64,000 nt of DNA, taken from NCBI GenBank assembly GCA_937872385.1, contig CALMSO010000046.1, positions 95,679 to 159,678 of the forward strand, in the 5' to 3' direction. A program made the position numbers and the translations under genes. The stretch comes from an uncultured Saprospiraceae bacterium (lineage in GTDB: Bacteria > Bacteroidota > Bacteroidia > Chitinophagales > Saprospiraceae). The notes beneath the pieces were generated by a model, which was not told where the DNA came from, made no database searches, and was given only the letters and a program-made list of their open reading frames with translations. Below are positions 35,427 to 45,400 of this stretch, in pieces. Each line of letters opens with the position of its first letter. Position 1 is the first letter of the stretch.

Positions 35427-36827
35427 ATGCGGATATTTAGTGTAGTATGCCTGCTGTGCGTCCAGCTGTTGCTTTGCGCGCAAGAACTGGTTTACATTGA
35501 GGATATAGTTACCGAAGGTAATCGGAAGACAAGAACCGAAATACTGCTACGCGAACTTCGATTTGGCGTAGGAGACACCATTCTTTTGACTTTATTAGAT
35601 ACATTTTGCCTCGAAAGCGAGCAACTGCTGCTCAATACCAGCCTTTTCAATAAAGTACAAATAGCACCTGTGCCCTGCCCCGATTGTCCCGCTGAGGCGC
35701 GCCGCATCCGGGTGTTGGTAGAAGAAGCTTGGTATCTGTATCCCATTCCAATTTTTGAATTAGCCGACCGCAACTTCAACGTCTGGTGGGTAGATCAAAA
35801 CCGCTCCATGCAGCGCATCAATTTCGGGACGGAGTTTGCGCATATCAACATCACCGGCCGCGGCGACCGCCTCAAGGTCGGTGCTAAATATGGCTATACC
35901 CACAATTATGCTTTTCGTTACAGCCTGCCGTATATCAATAAAAAACAGACCATCGGGATTTCTACCGACGTCTCTTTTGCCCGCAACCGCGAACTGAACT
36001 ATGCCACCGATGGCGATAAGCAATTGTTCTACCGCGACGAAGACGGCGAATTTGTTTATAGCCGCTTTCGTACCATGCTGGGCCTCACCTGGCGCCCTGG
36101 GTTGCGTACTTTTCATTATTTCAATGTGAGCTATTTTCAAAATCGCATTTCTGATTTTATTGCTTCCGAACTCAATCCAAAGTTTTTCCTTGATGGGCGC
36201 AACCTCCAACGCTACGTCGCCCTTTCCTACGAATTTGTGTACGACGGCCGCGACGTACGCCCCTACCCGCTCAACGGCAAGTACGTATCGCTCAGGCTGG
36301 TACGAGACGGCGTGGATAACTTCGGCGACCGCGACGCGCTCACGCTTCATGCTTATTACGATCAGTATTTTTCCTTTTCGCCACGCTGGAGCCTCGGGCT
36401 GAGGTCGGGAGCCAAGGCCTCTTTCGTGCGCTGCCCACAACCCTACAACGACAACCGAGCCATGGGCTTTGGTCGCAACACCCTGCACGGCTATGAATAT
36501 TACATCATGGACGGGCTGGATATGGGCTTTCTCAAGTCCAATTTGCGTTTCTTGCTGTTGAAAAATGAAATCGAATTTGGAAAATTAGTACCCATCAGTC
36601 AGTTCCGCAATATGCCGGTCAAAATTTACTTCTCGGTGAACAGCGACTGGGGCTACGTCAATGATCCCTTTTTGCGCAGGAACAACAACCTCGTCAACCA
36701 GCCGCTGTGGGGTGGTGGCATCGGGCTGGATTTTGTACTGTTTTTCGATAAAGTGATACAAGTAGAATACAGTATGAACCATTTGCTGGAAAAAGGACTA
36801 TTTTTACACATCAATATGAATCTTTAG
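35427..36827 (+). CDS. BamA/TamA-like outer-membrane beta-barrel protein
   Basis: A 466-residue Omp85-type protein. A signal peptide (MRIFSVVCLLCVQLLLCAQ) leads into one POTRA-like domain (about 22-100; EDIVTEGNRKTRTEILLREL and LLNTSLFNKVQI). The remainder is a beta barrel of alternating hydrophobic strands, with a G-rich turn before the last strands (PLWGGGIGLDFVLFFDKVIQ). The last strand ends HINMNL, without the usual C-terminal Phe. With one POTRA it is shorter than true BamA (five POTRA), so it is an accessory Omp85 member whose cargo is unknown. Confidence 0.82.
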   Translation: MRIFSVVCLLCVQLLLCAQELVYIEDIVTEGNRKTRTEILLRELRFGVGDTILLTLLDTFCLESEQLLLNTSLFNKVQIAPVPCPDCPAEARRIRVLVEEAWYLYPIPIFELADRNFNVWWVDQNRSMQRINFGTEFAHINITGRGDRLKVGAKYGYTHNYAFRYSLPYINKKQTIGISTDVSFARNRELNYATDGDKQLFYRDEDGEFVYSRFRTMLGLTWRPGLRTFHYFNVSYFQNRISDFIASELNPKFFLDGRNLQRYVALSYEFVYDGRDVRPYPLNGKYVSLRLVRDGVDNFGDRDALTLHAYYDQYFSFSPRWSLGLRSGAKASFVRCPQPYNDNRAMGFGRNTLHGYEYYIMDGLDMGFLKSNLRFLLLKNEIEFGKLVPISQFRNMPVKIYFSVNSDWGYVNDPFLRRNNNLVNQPLWGGGIGLDFVLFFDKVIQVEYSMNHLLEKGLFLHINMNL

Positions 36828-36910
36828 GCAAGGCCGGTGGTGAGCAATAAGTGATAAAAAATTAGCCGGTTGCCAAAAAAATTGCGCATCAGCGGTTATC
36901 TGTACAGCCC

Positions 36911-37795
36911 ATGCAAGTCGTCGTTTACAGTCGAGAATTCAAACCGGGCGACACCGCCCACATCCAGTTGCTCTTCGATACGCTCCATGCCGAAGGTATC
37001 AATGCGTACGTCTATCGCCCCTACCTCGAAGCTTTGCAGGGGCATATCCGCTTTCAGCGCGACGTAGGTGTTTTTGAAGGCTATTTGGATTTTGCAGTAA
37101 AAAAGTTAGATTTTTTTATCACGCTCGGCGGCGACGGCACCATTTTGGCAGCCCTCATGCACATCCGCGACAGTGGCGTGCCCATCGTTGGCATCAATCT
37201 GGGGCGCTTGGGGTTTTTAGCCTGCATCGAAAAGAGGCGCATCCCGGAGGCCATCAGCCTGCTCAAGCGCGGCATGTACCAACTCGACGAGCGCCGCCTG
37301 CTCTACTTAGAGTCCAATTTTCCGATCTTCGGCGAAACCCGTTTTGCCCTCAATGATTTCACTTTGCTCAAGCGCGACACCTCTTCCATGATCACCATTC
37401 ATACTTACATCAATGGCGCTTATCTCAACTCCTACTGGTCAGACGGGCTAATCGTGTCCACCCCTACTGGCTCTACTGGCTACTCGCTTAGCTGCGGCGG
37501 TCCCATCATTTTTCCCAATTCGGGCAATTTCGTCATTACACCCGTAGCGCCGCACAACCTAAGCGTGCGCCCAATTGTCATTTCTGACAATTCCGTCGTT
37601 TCTTTTGAAATTGAAGGGAGAGGCGAAAACTTCTTGTGTACACTTGATTCTCGCTTTGAAACCATCACCGCTGCGCACCAATTGGCGGTACGCAAAAACG
37701 ATTTCAACGTGCGGCTGGCTGTGCTACTCGACGTGGATTTTCTACAAACGCTCCGCGAAAAACTCAGCTGGGGTGCCGACTCGCGCAACCACTGA
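36911..37795 (+). CDS. nadK: NAD kinase
   Basis: Phosphorylates NAD to NADP in the cytoplasm. The 294-residue enzyme has the signature GGDGT at 73-77, the second motif STPTGSTGYSLSCGGPI near 183 and PVAPHNLSVRPIV near 215. Family length is normal. It starts 83 bp after the Omp85 gene in the same direction, and its stop lies 18 bp from the end of the convergent T9SS cargo gene. Confidence 0.96.
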   Translation: MQVVVYSREFKPGDTAHIQLLFDTLHAEGINAYVYRPYLEALQGHIRFQRDVGVFEGYLDFAVKKLDFFITLGGDGTILAALMHIRDSGVPIVGINLGRLGFLACIEKRRIPEAISLLKRGMYQLDERRLLYLESNFPIFGETRFALNDFTLLKRDTSSMITIHTYINGAYLNSYWSDGLIVSTPTGSTGYSLSCGGPIIFPNSGNFVITPVAPHNLSVRPIVISDNSVVSFEIEGRGENFLCTLDSRFETITAAHQLAVRKNDFNVRLAVLLDVDFLQTLREKLSWGADSRNH

Positions 37796-37812
37796 AACCG
37801 ACCGTTCCGGCC

Positions 37813-38640
37813 TTAGCGTGTAATCAGCAATCGGCGGGAAATAATAGCCCCCGACTCGGTACGCACCCGCGCCATGTAAATACCCGGCAGGAAACCCCGC
37901 GTAGGGATTTGCATAAAATCGCTACGGATAGGTGCAACATGTAGGCGCTGCCCCTGTGCATCAAAAATTTCGACCTGCCCTTCGCGGATGCCTTCGAAGT
38001 GAAGATAAATCTGCTCGCGGGCCGGGTTTGGATAGATTTCTACTCGGCGCTCCAAGCTGCGCGCACTGCGTGCTAAAATATCATTGACCAGCATAATCGT
38101 GTCGCTATTGTCATCGTCGCTTACGGCTATGCGGGAGCCGTCGGGCGTCCAGAGCTGTACATTTTCGAGATGCGCCCGGAAAGGAATTTCCGGCAGATTG
38201 CGGCTGCCGATAATATCGTGGATAGTAATAAAGCGTACCGTACCGATTTCGCCGAAGCCGGTGATGTTTTTATTGCCGGTGCGGCGCAAGGTGATGCGCA
38301 GCCGTCCTTTATTGGTTTCGGCGGGGTCATTGGGCAAGATAGTTATTTCATTGGCGGTGCCAAAAAAGGACGAATTATTGTAATCGAAGCGGGTTGCTTC
38401 CGGTATGACCAGATCGGCCGGAAAAACGACATCGAAGGTGATAGCCTGCAAATCGCGGGCCGGAGCGTGTTGAGCACCCACATAAATATGTGCCATGAAT
38501 TCGGCTTGGGTGTTTTCCAGCACAAAAATTTCATCGGCCGGAAAATCCAAATACACAGGTACTGCTGCCGACTGTGCATATATTTGCATCGGCAAAAAAA
38601 GAGCGGAGAGGAGCAGGCTGACCGGGTAAATAAACCGCAT
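37813..38640 (-). CDS. Secreted cohesin-like protein with T9SS type A sorting domain
   Basis: The ATG at 38640 yields a good signal peptide (MRFIYPVSLLLSALFLPMQIYA); the 22 codons upstream are not credible. The 275-residue product has one cohesin-like beta module (about 25-165: LQAITFDVVFPADLVIP and GRLRITLRRTGNKNITGFGE), a short linker, and a type A T9SS sorting domain (about 195-275: RRVEIYPNPAREQIYLHFEG, closing SRRLLITR). It is the fourth cohesin-like T9SS cargo in the window and carries no dockerin-like loop. It could be a minimal cohesin subunit; that is inference. Confidence 0.8.
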   Translation of the reverse strand: MRFIYPVSLLLSALFLPMQIYAQSAAVPVYLDFPADEIFVLENTQAEFMAHIYVGAQHAPARDLQAITFDVVFPADLVIPEATRFDYNNSSFFGTANEITILPNDPAETNKGRLRITLRRTGNKNITGFGEIGTVRFITIHDIIGSRNLPEIPFRAHLENVQLWTPDGSRIAVSDDDNSDTIMLVNDILARSARSLERRVEIYPNPAREQIYLHFEGIREGQVEIFDAQGQRLHVAPIRSDFMQIPTRGFLPGIYMARVRTESGAIISRRLLITR

Positions 38641-38882
38641 AGCGCTGATATTTAACGTTTTTTCAGGTGTAAAAACAGGCTTAATTTCCTTTTCTACTAC
38701 AAACAAAGACTAAATTTGCTGCTAAAGATACGGCGTTTTTTATACAAAAACACAGCCATTTCATTTTTTTTGGTGCTGCTATCCGACAAATTCGGGGTTC
38801 GCTCTTGCAGCGAAAAGCCTTTGCAGCTAAAATTTGCTCCTTACCACTCAATTGCGATTTCGTCAAAGAATCGGAAAAAATT

Positions 38883-40328
38883 ATGCCGAGTAAAAAACTG
38901 ATCACGCTTTTGCAAACCCTGAACGGGCATCACCTGAACCGGTTTCGGAGGTACCTGAGTGCTCCTTTTTTTAATGAAAATGAACTGCTGCCGCAATTGC
39001 TCGACTTGGTGACGCCTTATGCCAATGGCAAAGCACCCCTAGAAAGCGACTACCTCGCGCAAAAAAAAGCGGTGTGGCGCGGCTTGTTTGCACAAAAAAC
39101 CTACCAAGATGCGGCTCTCCGGCGGCTAATTTCTGAACTGCTGCGGCACCTGTCCGCCTTTTTAGCCTTGGAGCGCTACCGCAACGACCCGCGCCGCGAA
39201 CAGGAAATCTTGCTCCATATTTTCAATAAACCGGCGCTACAATTGCATTTTTCGGGAGCCATAAGGCAAATGGAAGAGACCCAACGCAAAACGGGCTTGC
39301 ACAATGCGGATTATCATTATTATCGTTATTTGACAGAAGAGCACTTGTTTCAGCAGCAAGAAAAAACGCAGCGCGCACCGGAAATGCTATATAATATGGC
39401 GAATGCTTCGTATCATTTGGATTGTTATTACATCATACAGCGTTTGAAACATTATTGTGGCTGGCTGGATTATAAAAATGTGTTCGCCGTAGCCGTTGAT
39501 ATGCACCTGCCTGCGGGCTTTTTAGAATGGCTAAAAACTACGCCTTACCTAACAGAGCCGGGCGTTCGGATGTATTATTTACTTACGCAACTATTGCTCC
39601 AGCCAGCGCTTGAAAATTATTATTATGAATTGAAGCAATTATTAAGCGATCAAGGTGATTTATTTACTGCCGAAGAGCTGCGTTTTTTTTATTTTGCTAT
39701 TATGAATTATTGCATTGATAAAAAAATCAATGCTGGCAATACTGCTTTTTTTACAGAGCTTTTTGATATTTACCTCGTTTTATTAAAAAAAGATATTTTG
39801 ATAGAAAGCGGCGTTTTTGATGCCCAACATTATAAAATTATCATTACGGTGGGTTTACAATTACAAAAATTTGACTGGGTAGAAGGTTTTATTCAGTCTT
39901 ACACCAGCAAACTCCCGCCCGAAGAGCAAGCCAATGCTTTGACCTACAATCTCGCCAAAGTGCATTTTCAGCAGGCGCATTATAATAAAGTAATAGAATT
40001 GCTACGCGAAGTAGAATACCAAAGCATTAATTATGCATTAGGCGGCAAGCTGATGCTATTAAAGACTTATTATGAGCTAAATGAGTATTTAGCGCTTGAC
40101 TCGCTGGTTGATAGTTTTCGTATTTACCTTAGACGTAATAAACTCATTTCCAAAGAAGTACGCCAACAATACCTGAACGTGCTTCGGTTTATCAAAAAAA
40201 TGTCTGCGGTGCGGCCCGGCGACCAGGCCGCCATTGCCCGCATCCGACATGATATAGAAGCCTGTCACAATCTGGCTGACAAGAACTGGATATTGCAGAA
40301 AATAAAGGAATTAGCGACGGAAAGCTGA
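38883..40328 (+). CDS. Uncharacterised helical repeat protein
   Basis: I do not recognise the family. I use the ATG at 38883 (MPSKKLITLLQTLNGHHLNR); the frame is open from 38805. The 481-residue protein is almost entirely alpha-helical, rich in Leu, Tyr and Gln, with TPR-like spacing in the second half (LTYNLAKVHFQQAHYNKVIE). It has no signal peptide or membrane segment, so it should be cytoplasmic. The second half is noticeably AT-rich (Tyr and Asn as TAT and AAT), unlike the flanking genes. It stands alone, upstream of DUF6427. Confidence 0.7.
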   Translation: MPSKKLITLLQTLNGHHLNRFRRYLSAPFFNENELLPQLLDLVTPYANGKAPLESDYLAQKKAVWRGLFAQKTYQDAALRRLISELLRHLSAFLALERYRNDPRREQEILLHIFNKPALQLHFSGAIRQMEETQRKTGLHNADYHYYRYLTEEHLFQQQEKTQRAPEMLYNMANASYHLDCYYIIQRLKHYCGWLDYKNVFAVAVDMHLPAGFLEWLKTTPYLTEPGVRMYYLLTQLLLQPALENYYYELKQLLSDQGDLFTAEELRFFYFAIMNYCIDKKINAGNTAFFTELFDIYLVLLKKDILIESGVFDAQHYKIIITVGLQLQKFDWVEGFIQSYTSKLPPEEQANALTYNLAKVHFQQAHYNKVIELLREVEYQSINYALGGKLMLLKTYYELNEYLALDSLVDSFRIYLRRNKLISKEVRQQYLNVLRFIKKMSAVRPGDQAAIARIRHDIEACHNLADKNWILQKIKELATES

Positions 40329-40403
40329 GGAACGCCTCGCGCCTTGATTTGCAGATAGAACCACATCTTTTTCGGCAGGGGCTGCTTGCCACGATTTTTT
40401 TTT

Positions 40404-40411
40404 TAACTTTG
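40404..40411 (+). promoter_or_regulatory. -7 box TAACTTTG upstream of the DUF6427 gene
   Basis: TAACTTTG is an exact TAnnTTTG match, 72 bp before the GTG start. It follows a ten-T tract; the -33 element is not at ideal spacing. Confidence 0.45.
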
Positions 40412-40482
40412 GCACGGAAAACACAACAAGCCGCTTCACCAGCCCCCGGTGCGGCCGACCGCTAAACGCAAACTGAAAACAA

Positions 40483-41469
40483 GTGCTTAGATTATTTAGA
40501 ACGAACCAACTTTTATTCAGTTTTTTGCTGCTCTTTTACGTCGGGTTGCTACACATTGGCGCTTTTGTAGCCCCAGCGGACTGGCAGCCGACTGGGCATG
40601 GCGTGTTGAGCACTTGGCTTTATACTTTCCTCGAACCCACTGGAGTAGCGGCTCGTGTGGCCGCTATTGTGCTGCTCTTCGGGCAGGCTATTGGGGTGAA
40701 TGTGCTGGTAGCCGACCATCGCCTTGCAGAGAGCGTAACCCTACTGCCAGGCGTTTTTTATATCCTGATTGCCAGTCTGTTACCAGAATTTTTGCACCTC
40801 TCGCCGCTGCACTTAGCCAATACTTTTTATTTAGTGGCGCTGTTCGAACTGTTCAAGGTGTACAAAAAACCAGATTGTGCGGCCGCTATTTTCAATGTGG
40901 GCTTCTGGCTGGCGGTGGGTAGCCTTTTCTACCCTTCGTACCTGCTGATGATTGCTTTTGGGCTGGGCGTATTAAACATCCTGCGTGCCTACAAAATCCG
41001 TGAATGGCTAATGCTGCTCACCGGCGCAGTGACTCCTTTCCTGCTGCTCGGCGTTTATTTTTTCTGGAACGACCAGTTGGATGTTTTTTGGCAAACGCAA
41101 TTCGTGACCAACTTTGCCGTGCTTGATTTCGTGCCTTACGACGATTACCTGGTCTATTTTCAGATGGCATTTTTCGATCTATTCTTGCTCATTGTCATTT
41201 TTAGCTACGGGCTGTATGTTTTCAAAAAAGTAATGCAGGTACAGAAAAAAATCAGTGGGCTATACTGGGGCTTGTTTTTTGGTGGTCTTACGCTGTTCTT
41301 GCAGGCCAACCTTCAATTAGATCACCTATTAGTGTTGGCGCTGCCCCTCGGCATCTTGATTTCCTTCAATTTCCAGTCCATCGCCGAGCGCTGGGCCGAG
41401 ACGCTGCACTTGCTCATCCTCGCGGTGGTGCTCTTTTTTCAATACCAAGGGTGGGTGCTGCCGGTTTGA
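40483..41469 (+). CDS. DUF6427-like polytopic membrane protein
   Basis: The 328-residue protein begins at GTG ([20 protein letters not shown]) and has about nine to ten hydrophobic segments. Phrases such as [39 protein letters not shown] and [20 protein letters not shown] are characteristic of a Bacteroidota inner-membrane family that I recall as DUF6427, of unknown function. It is followed 75 bp later by purQ, which has its own promoter-like box. Confidence 0.75.
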   Translation: MLRLFRTNQLLFSFLLLFYVGLLHIGAFVAPADWQPTGHGVLSTWLYTFLEPTGVAARVAAIVLLFGQAIGVNVLVADHRLAESVTLLPGVFYILIASLLPEFLHLSPLHLANTFYLVALFELFKVYKKPDCAAAIFNVGFWLAVGSLFYPSYLLMIAFGLGVLNILRAYKIREWLMLLTGAVTPFLLLGVYFFWNDQLDVFWQTQFVTNFAVLDFVPYDDYLVYFQMAFFDLFLLIVIFSYGLYVFKKVMQVQKKISGLYWGLFFGGLTLFLQANLQLDHLLVLALPLGILISFNFQSIAERWAETLHLLILAVVLFFQYQGWVLPV

Positions 41470-41514
41470 TCGCTGCATATTGCTACAAAAAGTCATCGGA
41501 AAAAATATTTTCCT

Positions 41515-41522
41515 TAACTTTG
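41515..41522 (+). promoter_or_regulatory. -7 box TAACTTTG for purQ
   Basis: TAACTTTG lies 29 bp before the purQ ATG at 41544, a normal Bacteroidota distance. The -33 region is weak. Confidence 0.5.
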
Positions 41523-41543
41523 CAACTCAATAATTCAAGCCTT

Positions 41544-42254
41544 ATGAAATTTGGTGTAGTCGTTTTTCCCGGCTCCAACTGCGACGATGACATCCTGCAC
41601 GTGCTGGGTGAAGTTTTGCAACAGGAAACCGTAGCGCTCTGGCACAAGGAGTCTGCACTCTCTGGCTTCGACGCAGGCGATTGTATTGTACTGCCCGGTG
41701 GGTTTTCTTATGGGGACTATCTGCGGGCGGGTGCCATTGCTCGGTTTTCGCCGATTATGCGCGCCGTGATTGAATTTGCCAACGCTGGCGGCCAGGTTTG
41801 GGGCATTTGCAATGGCTTTCAAATTCTTTGCGAAGCTGGGCTACTGCCGGGAGTATTGCTGCGCAATGCCAACCAGCAATTTATTTGTAAAAATACTTGG
41901 CTCAAGGTAGCAACCAACAACAGCCCGATTACCGCAGCGCTCCACCCTGACAAAGCTTTGAAAATACCCATTGCCCACGCCGATGGCCGCTATTTTGCGG
42001 ATACTGAAACGCTGATGGCATTACAACAAAATGACCAAATCCTCTTTCAATACTGCGATGCGCAGGGGCACGTCACCGAAGCTGCCAATCCCAACGGCGC
42101 CTTGCTCAATATTGCAGGCATCTGCAATCGCAGCCGCAACGTGTTTGGCATGATGCCTCACCCCGAACGCGCCGCCGAGCCTGCGCTGGGCAATACCGAC
42201 GGACGCAACTTGTTTGAATCACTGCTGCAAACGGCAAGAACAATGGCGGTCTGA
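41544..42254 (+). CDS. purQ: Phosphoribosylformylglycinamidine synthase, glutaminase subunit
   Basis: Supplies ammonia from glutamine for the fourth step of purine synthesis (FGAR to FGAM), together with PurL. I use the ATG at 41544 ([16 protein letters not shown]); the longer frame from 41451 overlaps DUF6427 and is not conserved-looking. The 236-residue class I glutamine amidotransferase has the nucleophile Cys in [30 protein letters not shown], and the His/Glu of [11 protein letters not shown]. PurL is not in the window. It heads a purQ - MutS-like - purD run. Confidence 0.95.
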   Translation: MKFGVVVFPGSNCDDDILHVLGEVLQQETVALWHKESALSGFDAGDCIVLPGGFSYGDYLRAGAIARFSPIMRAVIEFANAGGQVWGICNGFQILCEAGLLPGVLLRNANQQFICKNTWLKVATNNSPITAALHPDKALKIPIAHADGRYFADTETLMALQQNDQILFQYCDAQGHVTEAANPNGALLNIAGICNRSRNVFGMMPHPERAAEPALGNTDGRNLFESLLQTARTMAV

Positions 42255-42291
42255 GTAGCACTTGCTACGCAATGGCTCCGAAACCGGACGA

Positions 42292-44115
42292 ATGGATTTA
42301 ATCGCATTTTATACGCAAAGGCAGCAGCATTTTCAGGAACAGACCGAACAACTCAACCGGCGCATCTTCTGGCTGGGCTGGCTGCGCTTGCTTGTTTTTA
42401 TAGCTGCTGGTACTGCCGTTTGGCTCTTTTTTGCTCAAGGCAATGCCATCGGTGTTCTGGTAGTGGGCATTGCGCTGTTGATACTTTTTCTGGCATTAGT
42501 GAAATGGCATATCCGACTGTTTGAACAACGCGAGCTAACGCGACATTTGACGCGCATCAACGAAAACGAATGTGCCGTACTGCACGGCGAAGCTTCCTAC
42601 CTGAGCGATGGGTCCGCTTTTCAAAGCACCGAAAGCTACCTCGCCGACCTCGATATTTTTGGTCATCGTTCCTTATTTCATCTGCTCAACCGCGCCGCTA
42701 CCCCACCTGGCGAAGCCCGCTTGGCCACTTGCCTGCGTCAGCCGCTGCGCGATATCGCCGCCATCCAAGCGCAACAAAGCGCCGTGACCGAGCTGGCATC
42801 CCAAACCGATTTTCGACAACAGTTTTTGGCTCGGGCCTTGCGCACGCGTCGCCATCCGCCCAACTACCAAGGCCTGCTTGCTTGGTCAGATCGCCCTTCT
42901 GAATGGTTGAACAGCCGCCGCTTTCAGGTGTTGCGCATTGCTCTGCCTTTGTTGTTTTTGCTGGCGCTATTAGCCGCCGCGCTCATGCACAGCCTGACCC
43001 CCGTAGTTGGAGTTTTTATACTGAACTTTGCTGTATCAGGCACTTATGGGCAACGCGTCAATCGCATTCATGCCGCTATTTCCGACAATGTAGAATCGCT
43101 GAGCACCTTAGCCGATTTGTTTCAACTTGTCAATATGCAAACCTTCGAGACGGATATCCTGCGCCGCATTCAATCAGAAACCGCCGAAGCACATCAACAA
43201 CTGGCGCGGCTCGACCGTATTGCCCGTTTTTTTGACCAACGGCTCAATATCGTGGTGTATGTGCTGCTCACCGGCCTTATGCTGTACGATTTGCAATGCG
43301 TTTTTTGGTTAGAAAAATGGAAATGGCACAATAAAAATAAGCTACACCGCTGGCTGGCTAGCATCAGTGAGTTAGAAATGCTACATTCATTAGCTACTTT
43401 TCGGTTTAATAACCCCGATTTTGTCCTGCCCGAACTCCACGAAGGAGCGCCTTTCATAGCGGCCACCGGCCTCGCGCATCCATTGATACCCGCATCGGAG
43501 CGCGTGTGCAATGATTTCAGCATTGGCAAAAAACAACGCTTGTATATTATCACCGGTTCTAATATGTCTGGCAAAAGCACCTTCCTACGCACCGTAGGCG
43601 TCAATGTATTGCTGGCGCGCTGCGGCGCTCCGGTTTGTGCTATACGCTTTGCCTGCAGCCCGATGGCTATTCATACTTCGCTGCGGCAATCGGACTCCTT
43701 ACAGGATCAGGTCTCTTTGTTTTACGCCGAATTGCGCCGTTTGCAAACTATTTTACAAAGTTTAGAGCAGGATGCCCACGCCTTGGTCTTATTAGACGAA
43801 GTGTTGCGTGGCACCAATTCAGACGACAAGCTCTACGGCAGCCAGCAATTGGTGAGGCGCTTGCTGTCGCTTGGCGCGGCGGGGCTTTTGGCTACGCACG
43901 ACATAGAGTTGGCAAAGTTAGAAACAGAATTTTCAGACACGCTTGGCAATCTTTGCTTTGAAAGCATTATCACCGATGATGAACTGCTGTTTGATTATAA
44001 ACTGAAAACTGGCGTAGCACAAAACCGGAACGCTACTTTCCTGATGCGTAAAATGAACATCATCCCAAAGGACGGTATGCCGCACCAACAAACGGATTTA
44101 AAACATACGACATGA
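42292..44115 (+). CDS. Membrane-anchored MutS-family ATPase
   Basis: The 607-residue protein combines N-terminal membrane helices (two segments at about 30-80, LLVFIAAGTAVWLFF and IGVLVVGIALLILFLALV, plus further hydrophobic segments near 215-260 and 325-345) with the MutS core and ATPase domains. The Walker A is ITGSNMSGKSTFLRT, the Walker B is LVLLDEVLRGTNSDD, and ATHDIELAKLE follows. The mismatch-recognition domain of true MutS (with the Phe-x-Glu motif) and the Smr domain of MutS2 are absent. I start at the ATG at 42292. This MutS-related class is known in Bacteroidota but its role is not established. Its end overlaps the purD start by 4 bp (ATGA), so translation is coupled. Confidence 0.85.
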   Translation: MDLIAFYTQRQQHFQEQTEQLNRRIFWLGWLRLLVFIAAGTAVWLFFAQGNAIGVLVVGIALLILFLALVKWHIRLFEQRELTRHLTRINENECAVLHGEASYLSDGSAFQSTESYLADLDIFGHRSLFHLLNRAATPPGEARLATCLRQPLRDIAAIQAQQSAVTELASQTDFRQQFLARALRTRRHPPNYQGLLAWSDRPSEWLNSRRFQVLRIALPLLFLLALLAAALMHSLTPVVGVFILNFAVSGTYGQRVNRIHAAISDNVESLSTLADLFQLVNMQTFETDILRRIQSETAEAHQQLARLDRIARFFDQRLNIVVYVLLTGLMLYDLQCVFWLEKWKWHNKNKLHRWLASISELEMLHSLATFRFNNPDFVLPELHEGAPFIAATGLAHPLIPASERVCNDFSIGKKQRLYIITGSNMSGKSTFLRTVGVNVLLARCGAPVCAIRFACSPMAIHTSLRQSDSLQDQVSLFYAELRRLQTILQSLEQDAHALVLLDEVLRGTNSDDKLYGSQQLVRRLLSLGAAGLLATHDIELAKLETEFSDTLGNLCFESIITDDELLFDYKLKTGVAQNRNATFLMRKMNIIPKDGMPHQQTDLKHTT

Positions 44116-45392
44116 ATATTTTGCTACTTGGCAATGGCGGCCGCGAGCACGCTTTCGCTTGGAAAATTAGCCAAAGTCCGCTTTGCGACAAGCTGATTAT
44201 AGCCCCTGGCAACCCCGGTACGGCAGCGCTCGGCACCAACATCCATGTATCCCTCAGCGATTTTGCAGCGGTGCGTGCCTTAGCTTTATCCGAAAAAATT
44301 GACCTCATTGTAGTCGGGCCCGAAGCGCCTTTGGTGGAGGGCATTTACGATTATTTCGAGCAGGATGCTACGGTGGCCCACATTGCCGTCGTAGGGCCCT
44401 CACGAGCAGGTGCGCAGCTCGAAGGCAGCAAGGCTTTCGCCAAAAAGTTCATGCAGGAGCTAGGCATTCCAACAGCCGCTTACCGCGAATTTACCCGTGC
44501 AACGCAGCCGCAAGGGCTGGACTACATCGCCGCGCATAGCCTGCCGGTGGTACTGAAAGCTGACGGATTGGCGGCCGGAAAAGGCGTGCTCATTTGCCAA
44601 ACTATAGCCGAAGCGCAGACTGCTTTTGTAGAAATGCTGGACGGCAAATTTGGCGCGGCAAGCGACCAGGTAGTTGTGGAAGCCTTTCTCGATGGCATTG
44701 AGTTTTCGGTGTTTGTTATTACCGACGGACAGGATTATCGCATCTTGCCGGTGGCAAAGGATTACAAACGCATCGGTGAAGGGGATACCGGGCTGAACAC
44801 CGGCGGTATGGGGGCTGTTTCGCACCCGCCTTTCGTGGACGCGGCGCTGCTGCAAAAAGTGGAGGAGCGCATCATCCAACCGACCATCAACGGGTTGAAA
44901 CAACGCCAACTGACTTATAAAGGCTTCATTTTCTTCGGTTTAATCAGCGTGCAAGGCGAGCCTTTCGTTATCGAATACAATTGCCGGATGGGCGATCCTG
45001 AAACTGAAGTGGTACTGCCGCGCCTGAAGTCGGATCTGGTGGATATTTTGCAAAAACTACACGCCGGACGGCTGTCGGAGGTGCAAATTGAAATGGACGA
45101 GCGCGCTGCGGCCACGGTCATGTTGGTATCGGGTGGCTATCCGGGCGATTACGAAAAAGGAAAAATCATCAGCGGACTGGAACAAGTGACCGGAAGTATT
45201 GTTTTTCACGCAGGCACGGCTATGGTTAGCGAAAAGCTCGTCACCAATGGAGGGCGCGTACTGGCAGTCACTTCGTTTGGCGAAGACTTTCAGGTGGCGC
45301 TGCGGCAATCTTATGCCAATGCAGAAAAAATACAATTTGTTGGCAAATATTACCGAACCGACCTCGGTTTCGACCTCATCAAGCAGCATTGA
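44112..45392 (+). CDS. purD: Phosphoribosylamine--glycine ligase
   Basis: ATP-grasp enzyme making GAR from phosphoribosylamine and glycine (step 2 of purine synthesis). The 426 residues show the N-terminal GNGGREHAFAWK, the ATP-grasp elements (GSKAFAKKFMQELGIPTA, VLKADGLAAGKGVLIC), the metal/substrate stretch GLNTGGMGAVSH and FVIEYNCRMGDPETE. The start codon overlaps the stop of the MutS-like gene by 4 bp. Confidence 0.96.
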   Translation: MNILLLGNGGREHAFAWKISQSPLCDKLIIAPGNPGTAALGTNIHVSLSDFAAVRALALSEKIDLIVVGPEAPLVEGIYDYFEQDATVAHIAVVGPSRAGAQLEGSKAFAKKFMQELGIPTAAYREFTRATQPQGLDYIAAHSLPVVLKADGLAAGKGVLICQTIAEAQTAFVEMLDGKFGAASDQVVVEAFLDGIEFSVFVITDGQDYRILPVAKDYKRIGEGDTGLNTGGMGAVSHPPFVDAALLQKVEERIIQPTINGLKQRQLTYKGFIFFGLISVQGEPFVIEYNCRMGDPETEVVLPRLKSDLVDILQKLHAGRLSEVQIEMDERAAATVMLVSGGYPGDYEKGKIISGLEQVTGSIVFHAGTAMVSEKLVTNGGRVLAVTSFGEDFQVALRQSYANAEKIQFVGKYYRTDLGFDLIKQH

Positions 45393-45400
45393 CAAGGTCA

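Noticed and set aside
35760..36488. 242-codon minus-strand ORF
   Set aside because: Antisense to the Omp85-type barrel gene and without recognisable motifs.
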